Below, piece by piece: positions 14,688-22,685 of a stretch of DNA of 27,376 bases. The stretch covers positions 1-27,376 of the forward strand of contig JABXGY010000391.1 in assembly GCA_016550395.1 (NCBI GenBank), written 5' to 3'. The position numbers and the translations under genes are program-made. Under the pieces are notes generated by a model. It did not search any database. It saw nothing but the letters and a program-made list of their open reading frames with translations, and was not told where the DNA came from. Within the stretch, counting starts at the first letter, position 1; each line of letters begins with the position of its first letter. The stretch is from an archaeon. GTDB lineage: Archaea; Asgardarchaeota; Hermodarchaeia; Hermodarchaeales; Hermodarchaeaceae.

Positions 14688-15383
14688 CTATACAACCAAT
14701 CCCATCAGTGCAATTGCCACAAAAATACCAAGAAAAATTATCGCCCCGATAATCACCGCTGCTTCCATGAAATCGCCCAATCGATACGTAAATGTTGGTG
14801 TAGTTACCTCTTCCCCAAACACATCGCGCAACATCTTCTCAAACCAAGTGTCTTCAAATAACATATGTTCAGGCTCTTCTAGCGTCATCATGATACCAAA
14901 AAGATCGGGAATCACTTCCTCTGGATCTTGCACATAAGTATACTCTAAATCTCGTTCCTTCCGTTTCTTCACAGTATACACATGAAGGTCCAAATCTGCC
15001 AAATCCAAAGACTCAGAAAATCTCAGGGGATCTATCACCACTGCGACTGCTTCAGGGAAAAATGCCTGGTATCGCAATTGTGTCGAAATATCAGTGCCAG
15101 ACATAAAACCTGCCCCCAATCCTGGGTGAGTATGCCACCAGCCGATGATGACTTCGCCAGTACCCCGTTGGCTAAGTTCTTCTGCAAGGAGAGCCATGTC
15201 TAGGTCATTTATGGTTACGTGGGTCCGTGTGCCGCGTTGTTGGGGGAAGGTCGCACCAGTGATGAGGAGACGAGTACGGTGGAGTTTTCCGAAGAGGAAG
15301 CCACCAATTTCAGTTCGTCCTGCACGGGCTGCTCTGCTGAGAATAAGGGATAGCACCCCGGGGAAAATTTCAATTGATGGCAT
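14688..15383 (-). CDS. JAMM/MPN domain metalloprotease-like protein with C-terminal membrane anchor
   Basis: 231 aa. The JAMM zinc motif is present: Glu25 in RTEIGGFLFG, then GWWHTHPGLG with His84 and His86, Ser95 and Asp98 in MSGTD. The GWWHTHPG and SGxDI wording is close to eukaryotic Rpn11/CSN5 rather than to the short bacterial type. Spacing between His86 and Ser95 is eight residues, not the usual seven, so a one-residue insertion sits in the Ins/loop. The protein ends in a single hydrophobic helix (about 205-231, AAVIIGAIIFLGIFVAIALM) with no residues after it, so it is tail-anchored. Predicted role: isopeptidase or ubiquitin/SAMP-like deconjugation at the membrane. No ubiquitin-like gene is in this window. 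T6 lies just beyond the stop at 14660-14665. Confidence 0.85.
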   Translation of the reverse strand: MPSIEIFPGVLSLILSRAARAGRTEIGGFLFGKLHRTRLLITGATFPQQRGTRTHVTINDLDMALLAEELSQRGTGEVIIGWWHTHPGLGAGFMSGTDISTQLRYQAFFPEAVAVVIDPLRFSESLDLADLDLHVYTVKKRKERDLEYTYVQDPEEVIPDLFGIMMTLEEPEHMLFEDTWFEKMLRDVFGEEVTTPTFTYRLGDFMEAAVIIGAIIFLGIFVAIALMGLVV

Positions 15384-15454
15384 TCAAAGTCCCCAGCTTC
15401 CTTAGAGTAAGATAAGACTAATAAGCCTTGCCAGGAGTTCCTTGCGAAAGCCGT

Positions 15455-18046
15455 ATGATATTGTGTTTGGATATGCGTCCTTTGAAACCTCCGTTTGGTT
15501 TGGCTCTTTTTCCGGAGAAAAAGCGGGAGCTGGCAGCATTTGTCATAGTATTTCGACCAAAACGAGTGTCAGTCCCAATTTTACGGGCCCGTGTCCAATT
15601 TCAAATGAAAGAGGGACGGTTACGTGCACAGAAATTGTGGTTGATGCAGAAGGGTGGGATTCGACCGGTTGACCCGCGAACCTTTGTAAATTGGTTGCGC
15701 AGTGCAGAATATATTGCGATTCCTCGACACCCACGATTTTCATTTCTTACAGAATTGAAAGGGATGTTGCGGGATTTCGGTGTCAAGGATCCCGTTATTG
15801 TACGGGCGTGTACTTCGTGTATTACGGATGGGCGGTTGACGATGTTGCGTCGTCAGCAGGTCTATCAAATGGAAGGACAACCTGTGTGTTATAAGTGTGC
15901 ATCCGGCGAATTATCGAATCGGCTTCAAGCGATGGATGTACAGGTATCGAAGAAAGCCTATGGTAGTCTCGATACGATGCTTCGGAGATTACGCTCTGTT
16001 GAAAAAGTAGCATCTTTTTTGTCCTCCCAGTTTCGACCTAGTCAAAATCCTGCAATGACTCTATATGACCAAGTTCATGCAGTGAAAGAACCCGAAGATA
16101 AGATTCCGATTAAATCACTACCTTTACCCTCTAAAATCGCCCAAGTTCTAGCTAGGTATGGAATTGAGTTTTTGCTCCCAATTCAGGCAAAAGCAGTGAA
16201 TGCTGGTCTTTTTGATGGAAACCCGATTCTGGCAGTTTCGGATACGACTAGCGGGAAATCGCTAATTGGTGAGTTGGCTGGATTGAAAGCAGCCATGCAG
16301 GGTAAAACCTACATTTATCTGTCACCGCTAGTAGCGTTGGCGAACCAAAAATACCATGAATATCGTGATAAATACGAGACTTTGGGATTACGTGTTGCGA
16401 TCCGAGTAGGAATGAGTTCAATTGATGTGGGGGATGAAGCCCTCGTCATTGTTGACGATGAAGTGAGTGATGCAGATATTATTGTAGCCAGCTATGAAGG
16501 ATTTGACTATTTACTGCGATCAGGCAAGGGAGATCAGTTCGGAGATGTGGGCGTTGTTGTCATCGATGAGATCCAAATGGTGGCAGATGAAGATCGAGGA
16601 CCAGAACTAGATGGATTGATTTCTCGAATCCGAACGCTTTTCCCAAAGGCCCAACTTGTCGCCCTTTCAGCCACAGTCGGTAATCCCCAGGAGTTAGCAC
16701 AAGAACTACAATTGGTTCCTGTTATCCTTCGAGGTCGACCCGTACCTTTACAACGCCATTTGATAATGGTGCTTACAGAGCCTGATAAACTTCGGATGAT
16801 TGCGGATATTAGCAAAGCTGAATATCGGCAGAAGAGCTCCTACGGTTTCCGTGGGCAAACCATTTGTTTCACAAATTCCCGTCGTAGCACTCATTCGATA
16901 GCCACAGAACTTCAGAAACAAAAAATTCCTGCCAGAGCATACCATGCTGGTATGACTTATCCCCAACGTCATAAAATTGAAGAAGCTTTCGCGGATGGAA
17001 AAATCGCCGTTGTGGTGACTACTGCGGCCCTAGCAGCAGGAGTGGATTTTCCAGCCAGTACAGTTATTTTCCAAAGCCTAATGATGGGAACACAAACCCT
17101 AAGTGTTGGCGAGTTTACACAAATGCTAGGAAGAGCAGGACGGCTCGGAAAACATGACGCTGGAAAAGCAGTGTTATTGGCAGAGATTGGTCGACGATAT
17201 TTTGGTGATGAACCTAAAACCGAAGAAGATGTTGCCCTCGATTTACTGAATAACCCAATTGAAGATGTACGACCGGAAGCCACATTTGAACAATCTGTCG
17301 ATCAACTCCTTGCAACCTTATCATGTTTTAACCAAATCTCACGTAAACGTTTAGCCAACTCATATCAACGCCTTCTCTCCAGAACGGTAACTTTCGATGA
17401 GGGATTGAAATTTCTAAAACGCCATCATCTTGCAACGCAAAATGCTGAGAATATTTTGTCAACTGAATTGGGGAGGGCTGCATCGATTTCATACTTTTCT
17501 GCATCAAACGTTGCAGCAATTCAAGAACATCACCATCATGGTGCTGATGATCTCTCAGTCAAACTTGAACCGATTAGGAACGTCTACCTATCACCACGCG
17601 TTCAGAGTGAGATTGAACGAGCACTCCGAACCCGATTTGCAACACGGTTGTTTGCAGGTGCAGTTCTTGACCTAATGAGTGCAAAGCGTAGTCGCCGGTT
17701 GAAACGACTACCACAATGGGTCCTTAATCAATTTAGCAAATGGACGGTCGATTTCTTTAATTGTCGTTGCAAAGAGAATCCATTTTGCGATTGTGGGATT
17801 TGGAATCTTTCAAAAACTATCTTGGATTTGCGATACCAAGGAATGACACCGTCACAAATAAATTCAAGATTTTTGAAAGAATATGAGCTCTTCATCTACC
17901 CTGGCGATATTTTTGGTTTTCTCGATAATCAAGTTCATATTCTCCAAGGGATTCAACGAGTTGCAGAAGTAATTGGTCGTTATGAACTAGCAGAAAGTGC
18001 AACTCAGGCAATTGAAGCAATAGAACATCCGCTACAGAGATCTTAG
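15455..18046 (+). CDS. Ski2-like DEAD/DEAH-box helicase with N- and C-terminal cysteine clusters
   Basis: 863 aa from ATG 15455 (TTG 15428 would add nine residues; AGGAG at 15433-15437 is rather distant). Helicase motifs in order: ILAVSDTTSGKSL with K268 (a variant Walker A), DEIQ (371-374), LSATVGNP near 405, TTAALAAGVDFPAS near 525-540, and motif VI QMLGRAGRLGKHD (556-568). An N-terminal domain of ~230 residues includes a zinc ribbon, C119-x2-C122 and C145-x2-C148. Near the C-terminus is C770-x-C772-x5-C778-x-C780. This resembles an archaeal helicase family carrying an N-terminal DUF5814-type domain, possibly linked to DNA or RNA processing, but I am not certain of the name. It is divergent from the JAMM gene with a 71-bp gap. 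Confidence 0.85.
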   Translation: MILCLDMRPLKPPFGLALFPEKKRELAAFVIVFRPKRVSVPILRARVQFQMKEGRLRAQKLWLMQKGGIRPVDPRTFVNWLRSAEYIAIPRHPRFSFLTELKGMLRDFGVKDPVIVRACTSCITDGRLTMLRRQQVYQMEGQPVCYKCASGELSNRLQAMDVQVSKKAYGSLDTMLRRLRSVEKVASFLSSQFRPSQNPAMTLYDQVHAVKEPEDKIPIKSLPLPSKIAQVLARYGIEFLLPIQAKAVNAGLFDGNPILAVSDTTSGKSLIGELAGLKAAMQGKTYIYLSPLVALANQKYHEYRDKYETLGLRVAIRVGMSSIDVGDEALVIVDDEVSDADIIVASYEGFDYLLRSGKGDQFGDVGVVVIDEIQMVADEDRGPELDGLISRIRTLFPKAQLVALSATVGNPQELAQELQLVPVILRGRPVPLQRHLIMVLTEPDKLRMIADISKAEYRQKSSYGFRGQTICFTNSRRSTHSIATELQKQKIPARAYHAGMTYPQRHKIEEAFADGKIAVVVTTAALAAGVDFPASTVIFQSLMMGTQTLSVGEFTQMLGRAGRLGKHDAGKAVLLAEIGRRYFGDEPKTEEDVALDLLNNPIEDVRPEATFEQSVDQLLATLSCFNQISRKRLANSYQRLLSRTVTFDEGLKFLKRHHLATQNAENILSTELGRAASISYFSASNVAAIQEHHHHGADDLSVKLEPIRNVYLSPRVQSEIERALRTRFATRLFAGAVLDLMSAKRSRRLKRLPQWVLNQFSKWTVDFFNCRCKENPFCDCGIWNLSKTILDLRYQGMTPSQINSRFLKEYELFIYPGDIFGFLDNQVHILQGIQRVAEVIGRYELAESATQAIEAIEHPLQRS

Positions 18047-18050
18047 ATTT

Positions 18051-18830
18051 TCAAAAAATGAAATACTTTTGATTACCGATCAAATAGGTAAGAATGGAGT
18101 TGAACTCTGATTCAACTACCTGACTCGAACTTAAAGCCGAAGCAGGATCTGATTGCATTTCAATAATAATCCACTCACTAAATTTCGCTGGATCAAATGC
18201 TTCGAATTCTTTAGTGTCAATTCGAAATGTCCAAATTTTACTGGCATCGCTAAACCGATTTCGTTGTAATCCTTCTTTGAAAGGCAAATAAAGACGGTTT
18301 TTCTGCCCGCCCAGGAGAAAACGGGCTTTCTTCATGCCAGAAACGAGGGTGATATTTTTTGCTGCCATGCGTTCCTCAGCGATTAATGTTCGTGGTAAGC
18401 CTCCTTCAGAGGTTATTGTTAGAATCTGACCTGAATCCGAAACAGAACCCTTCTTAACGACGAGTGTGCGGATAATTTCTTGGACCTGTTCGATTGTAGC
18501 TTGTTCCAAGGGATCTAATATTTCTGGATTCAGTATGTCGAGAACGGGAATCGGCTCGCGAGGGCGCATCTGAGTAGGATCGAAGAGTACTGCACCGACA
18601 AGGTATTCGACATCAACAGGTTTTCCCTTAAGCATTACTTGCCCTTTGATGACTCCTGGACCGATAAATGCTGACCTTACGATTTCTTCTTGGAGAAAAC
18701 TAAATAGTTGGCGAGAAGCAATGAGTAATTCACCCTTCATAGTGATAGTTTCACCAAGTATTTTGAAGTCAGGAATCACATAATCTAAAACCCAAAGGAG
18801 GGGCGGGTTTTGTTCAATCATAATCCACAT
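18051..18830 (-). CDS. Hypothetical protein (second gene of an unknown two-gene operon)
   Basis: 259 aa, no family recognised. No signal peptide or membrane helix. The central part is beta-rich (ITMKGELLIASRQLFSFLQE, GQVMLKGKPVDVEYLVGAVL) with a middle helical stretch (ATIEQVQEIIRTLVVKK) and a beta-type C-terminal region rich in aromatic residues ending in YFIF. It follows the 402-aa gene by 10 bp on the same strand with no promoter between, so the two are co-transcribed and probably co-functional. Start ATG 18830; an ATG three codons in (18821) is equally possible. It converges with the helicase, 4 bp apart, so any shared role with the helicase is guesswork. Confidence 0.72.
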   Translation of the reverse strand: MWIMIEQNPPLLWVLDYVIPDFKILGETITMKGELLIASRQLFSFLQEEIVRSAFIGPGVIKGQVMLKGKPVDVEYLVGAVLFDPTQMRPREPIPVLDILNPEILDPLEQATIEQVQEIIRTLVVKKGSVSDSGQILTITSEGGLPRTLIAEERMAAKNITLVSGMKKARFLLGGQKNRLYLPFKEGLQRNRFSDASKIWTFRIDTKEFEAFDPAKFSEWIIIEMQSDPASALSSSQVVESEFNSILTYLIGNQKYFIF

Positions 18831-18840
18831 CTCTTTTTTA

Positions 18841-20049
18841 CTAATCAGCAGTACTTGAGCGCAGTTCGGAGATTTTTGCTAGAATATTTTCTAACACATA
18901 GTTCTCTACTTGCGTCCGATAATCTTCGCCAGCTGAATCGCGAATTTCTCTTAAATCTCTTCGTACTCCGGTTTTCTTCGATCGCGTCCATGAAAAACGA
19001 CTATCTAAATCGAATATAATCTTAGTACCAATTTTATCCAAAGGTGTTCCTTGTTCAATTAGGTTATTGGTGACTGCAGTTATTTTTGCTCGGAGAAAGG
19101 GTGTCCTTTCCTCAGGCGGTTTCATTGAGGCTAGCCAAACATCACGTTCAAGATAATCCAGAGGTGTCTGCATTGGGGGTCCGATTTGTGGCTGTGCAGG
19201 AAATGGAGCAGTGACGAAACCAAATTTTGGTTTGTCATCTATCGATTCCAGCGGAGGAGGCGAGACTTCTATTAGGATTTCACCTGCAGTGTTAGGTGAT
19301 ACTATCTCAAGGGGTCCTTGTACTTCTTTAATTAAAGTTCGAATCTCGCCCAATATTTTTTCCGTTAGGCGGGATTCATCCTCCTCTTCTTCATCCCGAC
19401 TGAGAAATTCTTCGTAACGTCTAAGCTTAATGAGAAGAGATGCACGGGCTCCATTGATGGCATCGTCAATGTCAGGTTCAAAAGAACCCGTTAATCCACC
19501 CGTGATGCTATGAACAGCTTGACCAATGTTTGCTCCTCGATGATCCTGCAACCACCGTTGAATTAGTGACGTAAAATAGCCTTCTACAATTTTCCGCCGT
19601 TGAGCAACCACGGCAATCACCCGCTCATTAGCAGGTTCGATTTCATCAGCGATTGTTCTTTCAAGATTAGCTAAATTTCGAAGATCAGCTAGGAGAACTT
19701 TGGTTAATTCACCATATAGATATTCTATCCAATTCCCTTCAGTAACAGCCACTTCGCGCATATAGGTGTTAATTTCGGGAACAGGGCTTCCGTGTTTAGC
19801 TCGACGGTCGAATTCCTGCATTAATATTCTGCAGGACGATTTAGGTTCAGTAATAACGCCGTCTAACATGATACGATAAGCCACACGAGCAACTTCAAGG
19901 TGAACACAACATTCATCTGAAATTGCTGCTGCGGCATCATCAGGAACACGAGCAACCTTTTCATCTAAAGTACCGTATGTGGATTCGAACTCTTCTGCAA
20001 TCCGCTTACTTAATCGCCGTATCTCATCTTCATCAACGAAATGGCTCAT
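18841..20049 (-). CDS. Hypothetical protein (first gene of an unknown two-gene operon)
   Basis: 402 aa, family not recognised. Mostly helical: an acidic N-terminal half with long amphipathic helices (IRRLSKRIAEEFESTYGTLD, LYGELTKVLLADLRNLANLE), a charged Asp/Glu-rich segment at about 220-225 (RDEEEEDES), a short Pro-rich linker at about 275-300 (PPPLESIDD, APFPAQPQIGPP), and a helical C-terminal domain (PLDYLERDVWLASMKPPEER and after). No catalytic motif, metal-binding cluster or membrane helix is visible. It could be a scaffold or regulatory subunit for the downstream gene. Start ATG 20049. The divergent intergenic region to SAM synthetase (20050-20249) holds an inverted repeat near 20161-20181. 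Confidence 0.72.
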   Translation of the reverse strand: MSHFVDEDEIRRLSKRIAEEFESTYGTLDEKVARVPDDAAAAISDECCVHLEVARVAYRIMLDGVITEPKSSCRILMQEFDRRAKHGSPVPEINTYMREVAVTEGNWIEYLYGELTKVLLADLRNLANLERTIADEIEPANERVIAVVAQRRKIVEGYFTSLIQRWLQDHRGANIGQAVHSITGGLTGSFEPDIDDAINGARASLLIKLRRYEEFLSRDEEEEDESRLTEKILGEIRTLIKEVQGPLEIVSPNTAGEILIEVSPPPLESIDDKPKFGFVTAPFPAQPQIGPPMQTPLDYLERDVWLASMKPPEERTPFLRAKITAVTNNLIEQGTPLDKIGTKIIFDLDSRFSWTRSKKTGVRRDLREIRDSAGEDYRTQVENYVLENILAKISELRSSTAD

Positions 20050-20160
20050 ACCCTATCACTCCTCGATACCTTTGAAATCAGCCCTAACGCTAGGTAGCCA
20101 CGAGGATACTATGAAGTAGGATTAGACTGGCTTAAGTGTTATGGCATCTAACCTCCTTCG

Positions 20161-20181
20161 AATATTCGTCTAGCGAATATT
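20161..20181. repeat. Inverted repeat AATATTCG-N5-CGAATATT upstream of SAM synthetase
   Basis: AATATTCG (20161-20168), TCTAG, CGAATATT (20174-20181): a perfect 8-bp inverted repeat in the 200-bp divergent gap. It lies 19-40 bp before a TATA-like CTTAAAAA (about 20202-20209) that suits the downstream gene at 20250. This is the usual distance for an upstream activator or for a repressor of the divergent operon. The left arm is itself part of a 10-bp palindrome, CGAATATTCG (20159-20168). Nothing else is identifiable in this gap. Confidence 0.5.
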
Positions 20182-20249
20182 ACAAGATGTATGTAGGAAA
20201 TTCTTAAAAAACAAAATCATCCATGCCGCCCTGCCTGAGATGACTTAGA

Positions 20250-21467
20250 ATGTCACGAAATATTGCTGTAGCAAAAGCTCAAGCGTTACCAATTGAACAA
20301 CAGTCCCTCGAAATTGTTGAAAGAAAAGGAAAAGGTCATCCAGATACGATTCTCGATGCAGTTGTTGAAGATGTTGGAGTAGATCTGTGTAAATATTATC
20401 TCGATAATTTTGATCGGATTCTTCACCACAATGTTGACAAAGGATCAATTGCTGGTGGTCGTGCTGTTGTCACATTTGGTGGGGGAGAACTGCTTGAACC
20501 GATCTATATCTGTGTCGTGGGTCGAGCGACAACCGAGGTCTTCAAAGATGGAGAACTTCATCGTATCCCTCTTGGTATCCTCATACTCAGTTCAATTAAA
20601 AAGACGCTAAAAAACACCTTAAGGTTTCTTGATCCCACAGAACAGGTCTTAATGGATTACAGGGTTAAACCAGGCTCTGCCGATTTGACGCACATCTTTG
20701 AGAGAGCTGTTGATGATATTCCTCGAGCAAATGATACTAGTTTTGGTGTAGCTTTTGCACCTTTGTCTGAGACAGAGGAACTAGTCTTTCAGACTGAACA
20801 ACTTCTAAATTCAGATGCTTTTAAGAAAAAACATCCGGAAGTGGGTGAAGATGTTAAAATAATGGGCTTACGTACAAACGACGAAATTCAACTCACTATT
20901 GCTGCAGCTCTACTCGCCCCCCTTATCCCAGATGCTGACCACTATCAAGGTGTACTAAACGATATCACTAATGCAGTTCTTGATCAATCTAAAAAAATCA
21001 CCAACCGTGAAGTAAATATTGTAGTCAACTCAGCCGACGATGCAAAACGTGGTTCATATTACCTCACTATCACTGGCACTTCAGCTGAAATGGGTGATGA
21101 TGCAGGGGTTGGTCGAGGGAATCGTGCAAATGGTTTGATTACTCCTTGTCGACCAATGAGTCTTGAAGCAACAGCGGGAAAGAATCCACAAAATCATGTT
21201 GGAAAAATCTACAATGTTCTCGCTCAACGCATTGCCGATCATGTTGTAAAAGAAGAATCGCGAGTTTCAGAAGTCTACGTCAAAATTCTCACACGAATTG
21301 GATATCCAATTGATCAACCTCTGATAGCTTCCGCTGAATTAGTAGTCGAGGATCAAGGTTCGTGGAATGATATTGAAAAGAGCGTAGCTGGAATTCTCGA
21401 TGCAGAATTAGCGGATGTTTGTTCAGTACAACAGCTAATAATAGACAAGAAAGTTCGCTTATTTTAA
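20250..21467 (+). CDS. Archaeal-type S-adenosylmethionine synthetase
   Basis: Makes SAM from methionine and ATP. This is the archaeal form (COG1812), barely similar to bacterial MetK. 405 aa is the usual length. Near the N-terminus is ERKGKGHPD (24-32), then GSIAGGRAVVTFGGGE (about 66-81), a mid region RTNDEIQLT, and GDDAGVGRGNR (282-292), all characteristic. The gene supplies SAM, the co-substrate of the radical SAM protein in this window and of methyltransferases. Start ATG 20250; no strong Shine-Dalgarno sequence precedes it, and a TATA-like box lies about 45 bp upstream. It is divergent from the unknown operon and converges with the tiny membrane protein. Confidence 0.95.
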   Translation: MSRNIAVAKAQALPIEQQSLEIVERKGKGHPDTILDAVVEDVGVDLCKYYLDNFDRILHHNVDKGSIAGGRAVVTFGGGELLEPIYICVVGRATTEVFKDGELHRIPLGILILSSIKKTLKNTLRFLDPTEQVLMDYRVKPGSADLTHIFERAVDDIPRANDTSFGVAFAPLSETEELVFQTEQLLNSDAFKKKHPEVGEDVKIMGLRTNDEIQLTIAAALLAPLIPDADHYQGVLNDITNAVLDQSKKITNREVNIVVNSADDAKRGSYYLTITGTSAEMGDDAGVGRGNRANGLITPCRPMSLEATAGKNPQNHVGKIYNVLAQRIADHVVKEESRVSEVYVKILTRIGYPIDQPLIASAELVVEDQGSWNDIEKSVAGILDAELADVCSVQQLIIDKKVRLF

Positions 21468-21508
21468 TTTCACAATATCCAAAGGAAATTTTGATTTGTA
21501 TTAGATCA

Positions 21509-21712
21509 CTACAAGGCTAATGCTACAAGGATGAATTGCACACCAAAACCGCATGCCAGAGCAATCAGAATTATGGCAATAATAATTTTCACTTTTGGAG
21601 GCTCTCGAGCCTTTTCGACGATGTAAATTAGCCAAATACCAATTAGAATGGCTAAGGCGATGAGGAGACCTCCGTAAACGGGATACCAAGGAAGAAGAAG
21701 TGAAAATTGCAT
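21509..21712 (-). CDS. Small membrane protein, 67 aa
   Basis: Two hydrophobic helices: about residues 13-33 (GGLLIALAILIGIWLIYIVE) and 42-66 (KIIIAIILIALACGFGVQFI), joined by a basic loop KAREPPKVK, so a hairpin with the loop in the cytosol under the positive-inside rule. No known family recognised. The start is well supported: GGTG at 8 nt from ATG 21712. Codons look normal. It stands alone between SAM synthetase and the unknown 250-aa gene, with 94 bp to the latter. Real, but function unknown. Confidence 0.68.
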   Translation of the reverse strand: MQFSLLLPWYPVYGGLLIALAILIGIWLIYIVEKAREPPKVKIIIAIILIALACGFGVQFILVALAL

Positions 21713-21806
21713 TGTACTTGCACCTGTTGATTACCGGGGTGAGTCAACGGCTTCACCATTTTAATTATTTTTTGGTTCGGGGGCTAGTCTGTTCAAAATA
21801 GGGGTG

Positions 21807-22559
21807 CTAAACTAGCATAGTATGTTTACTTGTGAATTCTGAGTCATCGACAATTAGTTTTCGATGAAGGATACCACTACGTTTTGTTTTTAACCGTATT
21901 TCTTTTGAAGTAAGCTTGCTCTTTTCAGGTGGAAAAACTAAATCCTGGATTTGATAGGTGTTTTCGATTAACAGGGAAGTAAACTTTGAAGGAATGTCGT
22001 TTAGGAAATCAGGAATGAGTTCTTGCAAAAGGTTGGTAACAAATTCAGTTCCAGCGGGAATGTTGGTGAAACTAAACTTAATTCGCTCTTCGATTGGTGC
22101 TTCCTTTTGCGCAGATGGAATTTTGTTCTTCGATTTATGCATCCAATCCAGATTAGTAGTTAAATTACAAAAAATATAGGCATTTTCGCCAATATCATCG
22201 TAAAGTGAAGTCGCTTTTTTAACTGAATATTCTCCACGAATTTTTGATTGAAAAAGTTGGGTTCGTGGCTTCTTTTTGAACAGTTCTGCATCCATACCTA
22301 GAGCAGATAACTCTTCATCTAATTGTGTATAGCCTAAGACAATACCAGAAATTGAGATAGTGTCAATAGGCACAAGTTTGAGAAAAACTGATGCTATTAA
22401 ATCCTGATATAGGTAGGTTGATCGAACCTTGACCTTGCCGGCACGTGTAATAGCCACCTGAGCAGCTGGGCCAGTATACTCACCTTTTCCATAGCGAAGA
22501 AAGGCACGGTGAACGGATTCATCTATTGTACCTCGAATAATTTTGGATAGAAAGTGCAT
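21807..22559 (-). CDS. Hypothetical protein, 250 aa, divergent from signal peptidase
   Basis: Family not recognised. No membrane helix. The N-terminal half has a beta-rich domain (GPAAQVAITRAGKVKVRSTY, SISGIVLGYTQ) and the C-terminal half is helix-strand mixed with a basic Lys/Arg end (KSKLTSKEIRLKTKRSGILH). ATG 22559 is preferred over ATG 22604: GGTG at 22567-22570 precedes it by 7 nt and a TATA-like ATTTTTAG at 22597-22604 fits a start of transcription near 22575. Divergent from the signal peptidase, with a shared promoter region containing GGTATAC repeats, so co-regulation is plausible. Nothing links it to secretion directly. Confidence 0.68.
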   Translation of the reverse strand: MHFLSKIIRGTIDESVHRAFLRYGKGEYTGPAAQVAITRAGKVKVRSTYLYQDLIASVFLKLVPIDTISISGIVLGYTQLDEELSALGMDAELFKKKPRTQLFQSKIRGEYSVKKATSLYDDIGENAYIFCNLTTNLDWMHKSKNKIPSAQKEAPIEERIKFSFTNIPAGTEFVTNLLQELIPDFLNDIPSKFTSLLIENTYQIQDLVFPPEKSKLTSKEIRLKTKRSGILHRKLIVDDSEFTSKHTMLV

Positions 22560-22605
22560 AGAATGACACCGATTCAGGATAATAGATAGGTTGCTAAAAA
22601 TCATT

Positions 22606-22638
22606 AGGTATACAATACCACCTACGTATACCTTTTAA
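22606..22638. promoter_or_regulatory. Divergent promoter with GGTATAC inverted repeat
   Basis: AGGTATAC (22606-22613), 12-nt spacer, GTATACCT (22626-22633) form a perfect 8-bp inverted repeat. Inside it GGTAT (22607-22611) and ATACC (22615-22619) make a second, shorter pair. CTTTTAA just after it (22632-22637) is a TATA-like box for the signal peptidase, predicting transcription start near 22660. The same octamers make the operator-like core in the RHH promoter at 10256-10265. Confidence 0.5.
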
Positions 22639-22685
22639 TGGGTGATAACGCTTCATTTGAACAAAGTAAATCTGAGGTACCCGGT

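Noticed and set aside
16534..16972. Minus-strand frames inside the helicase
   Set aside because: They overlap conserved helicase motifs (DEIQ, SAT) and have no ribosome site.
13913..18046. A Roadblock-JAMM-helicase functional system
   Set aside because: The three genes are in convergent or divergent orientation, not an operon, and no shared substrate is visible. Adjacency alone does not support a common system.
20050..20249. Possible tRNA or small RNA in the longest divergent gap
   Set aside because: No cloverleaf pattern, no T-loop consensus and no CCA-type 3' end; only the inverted repeat and promoter elements can be seen.
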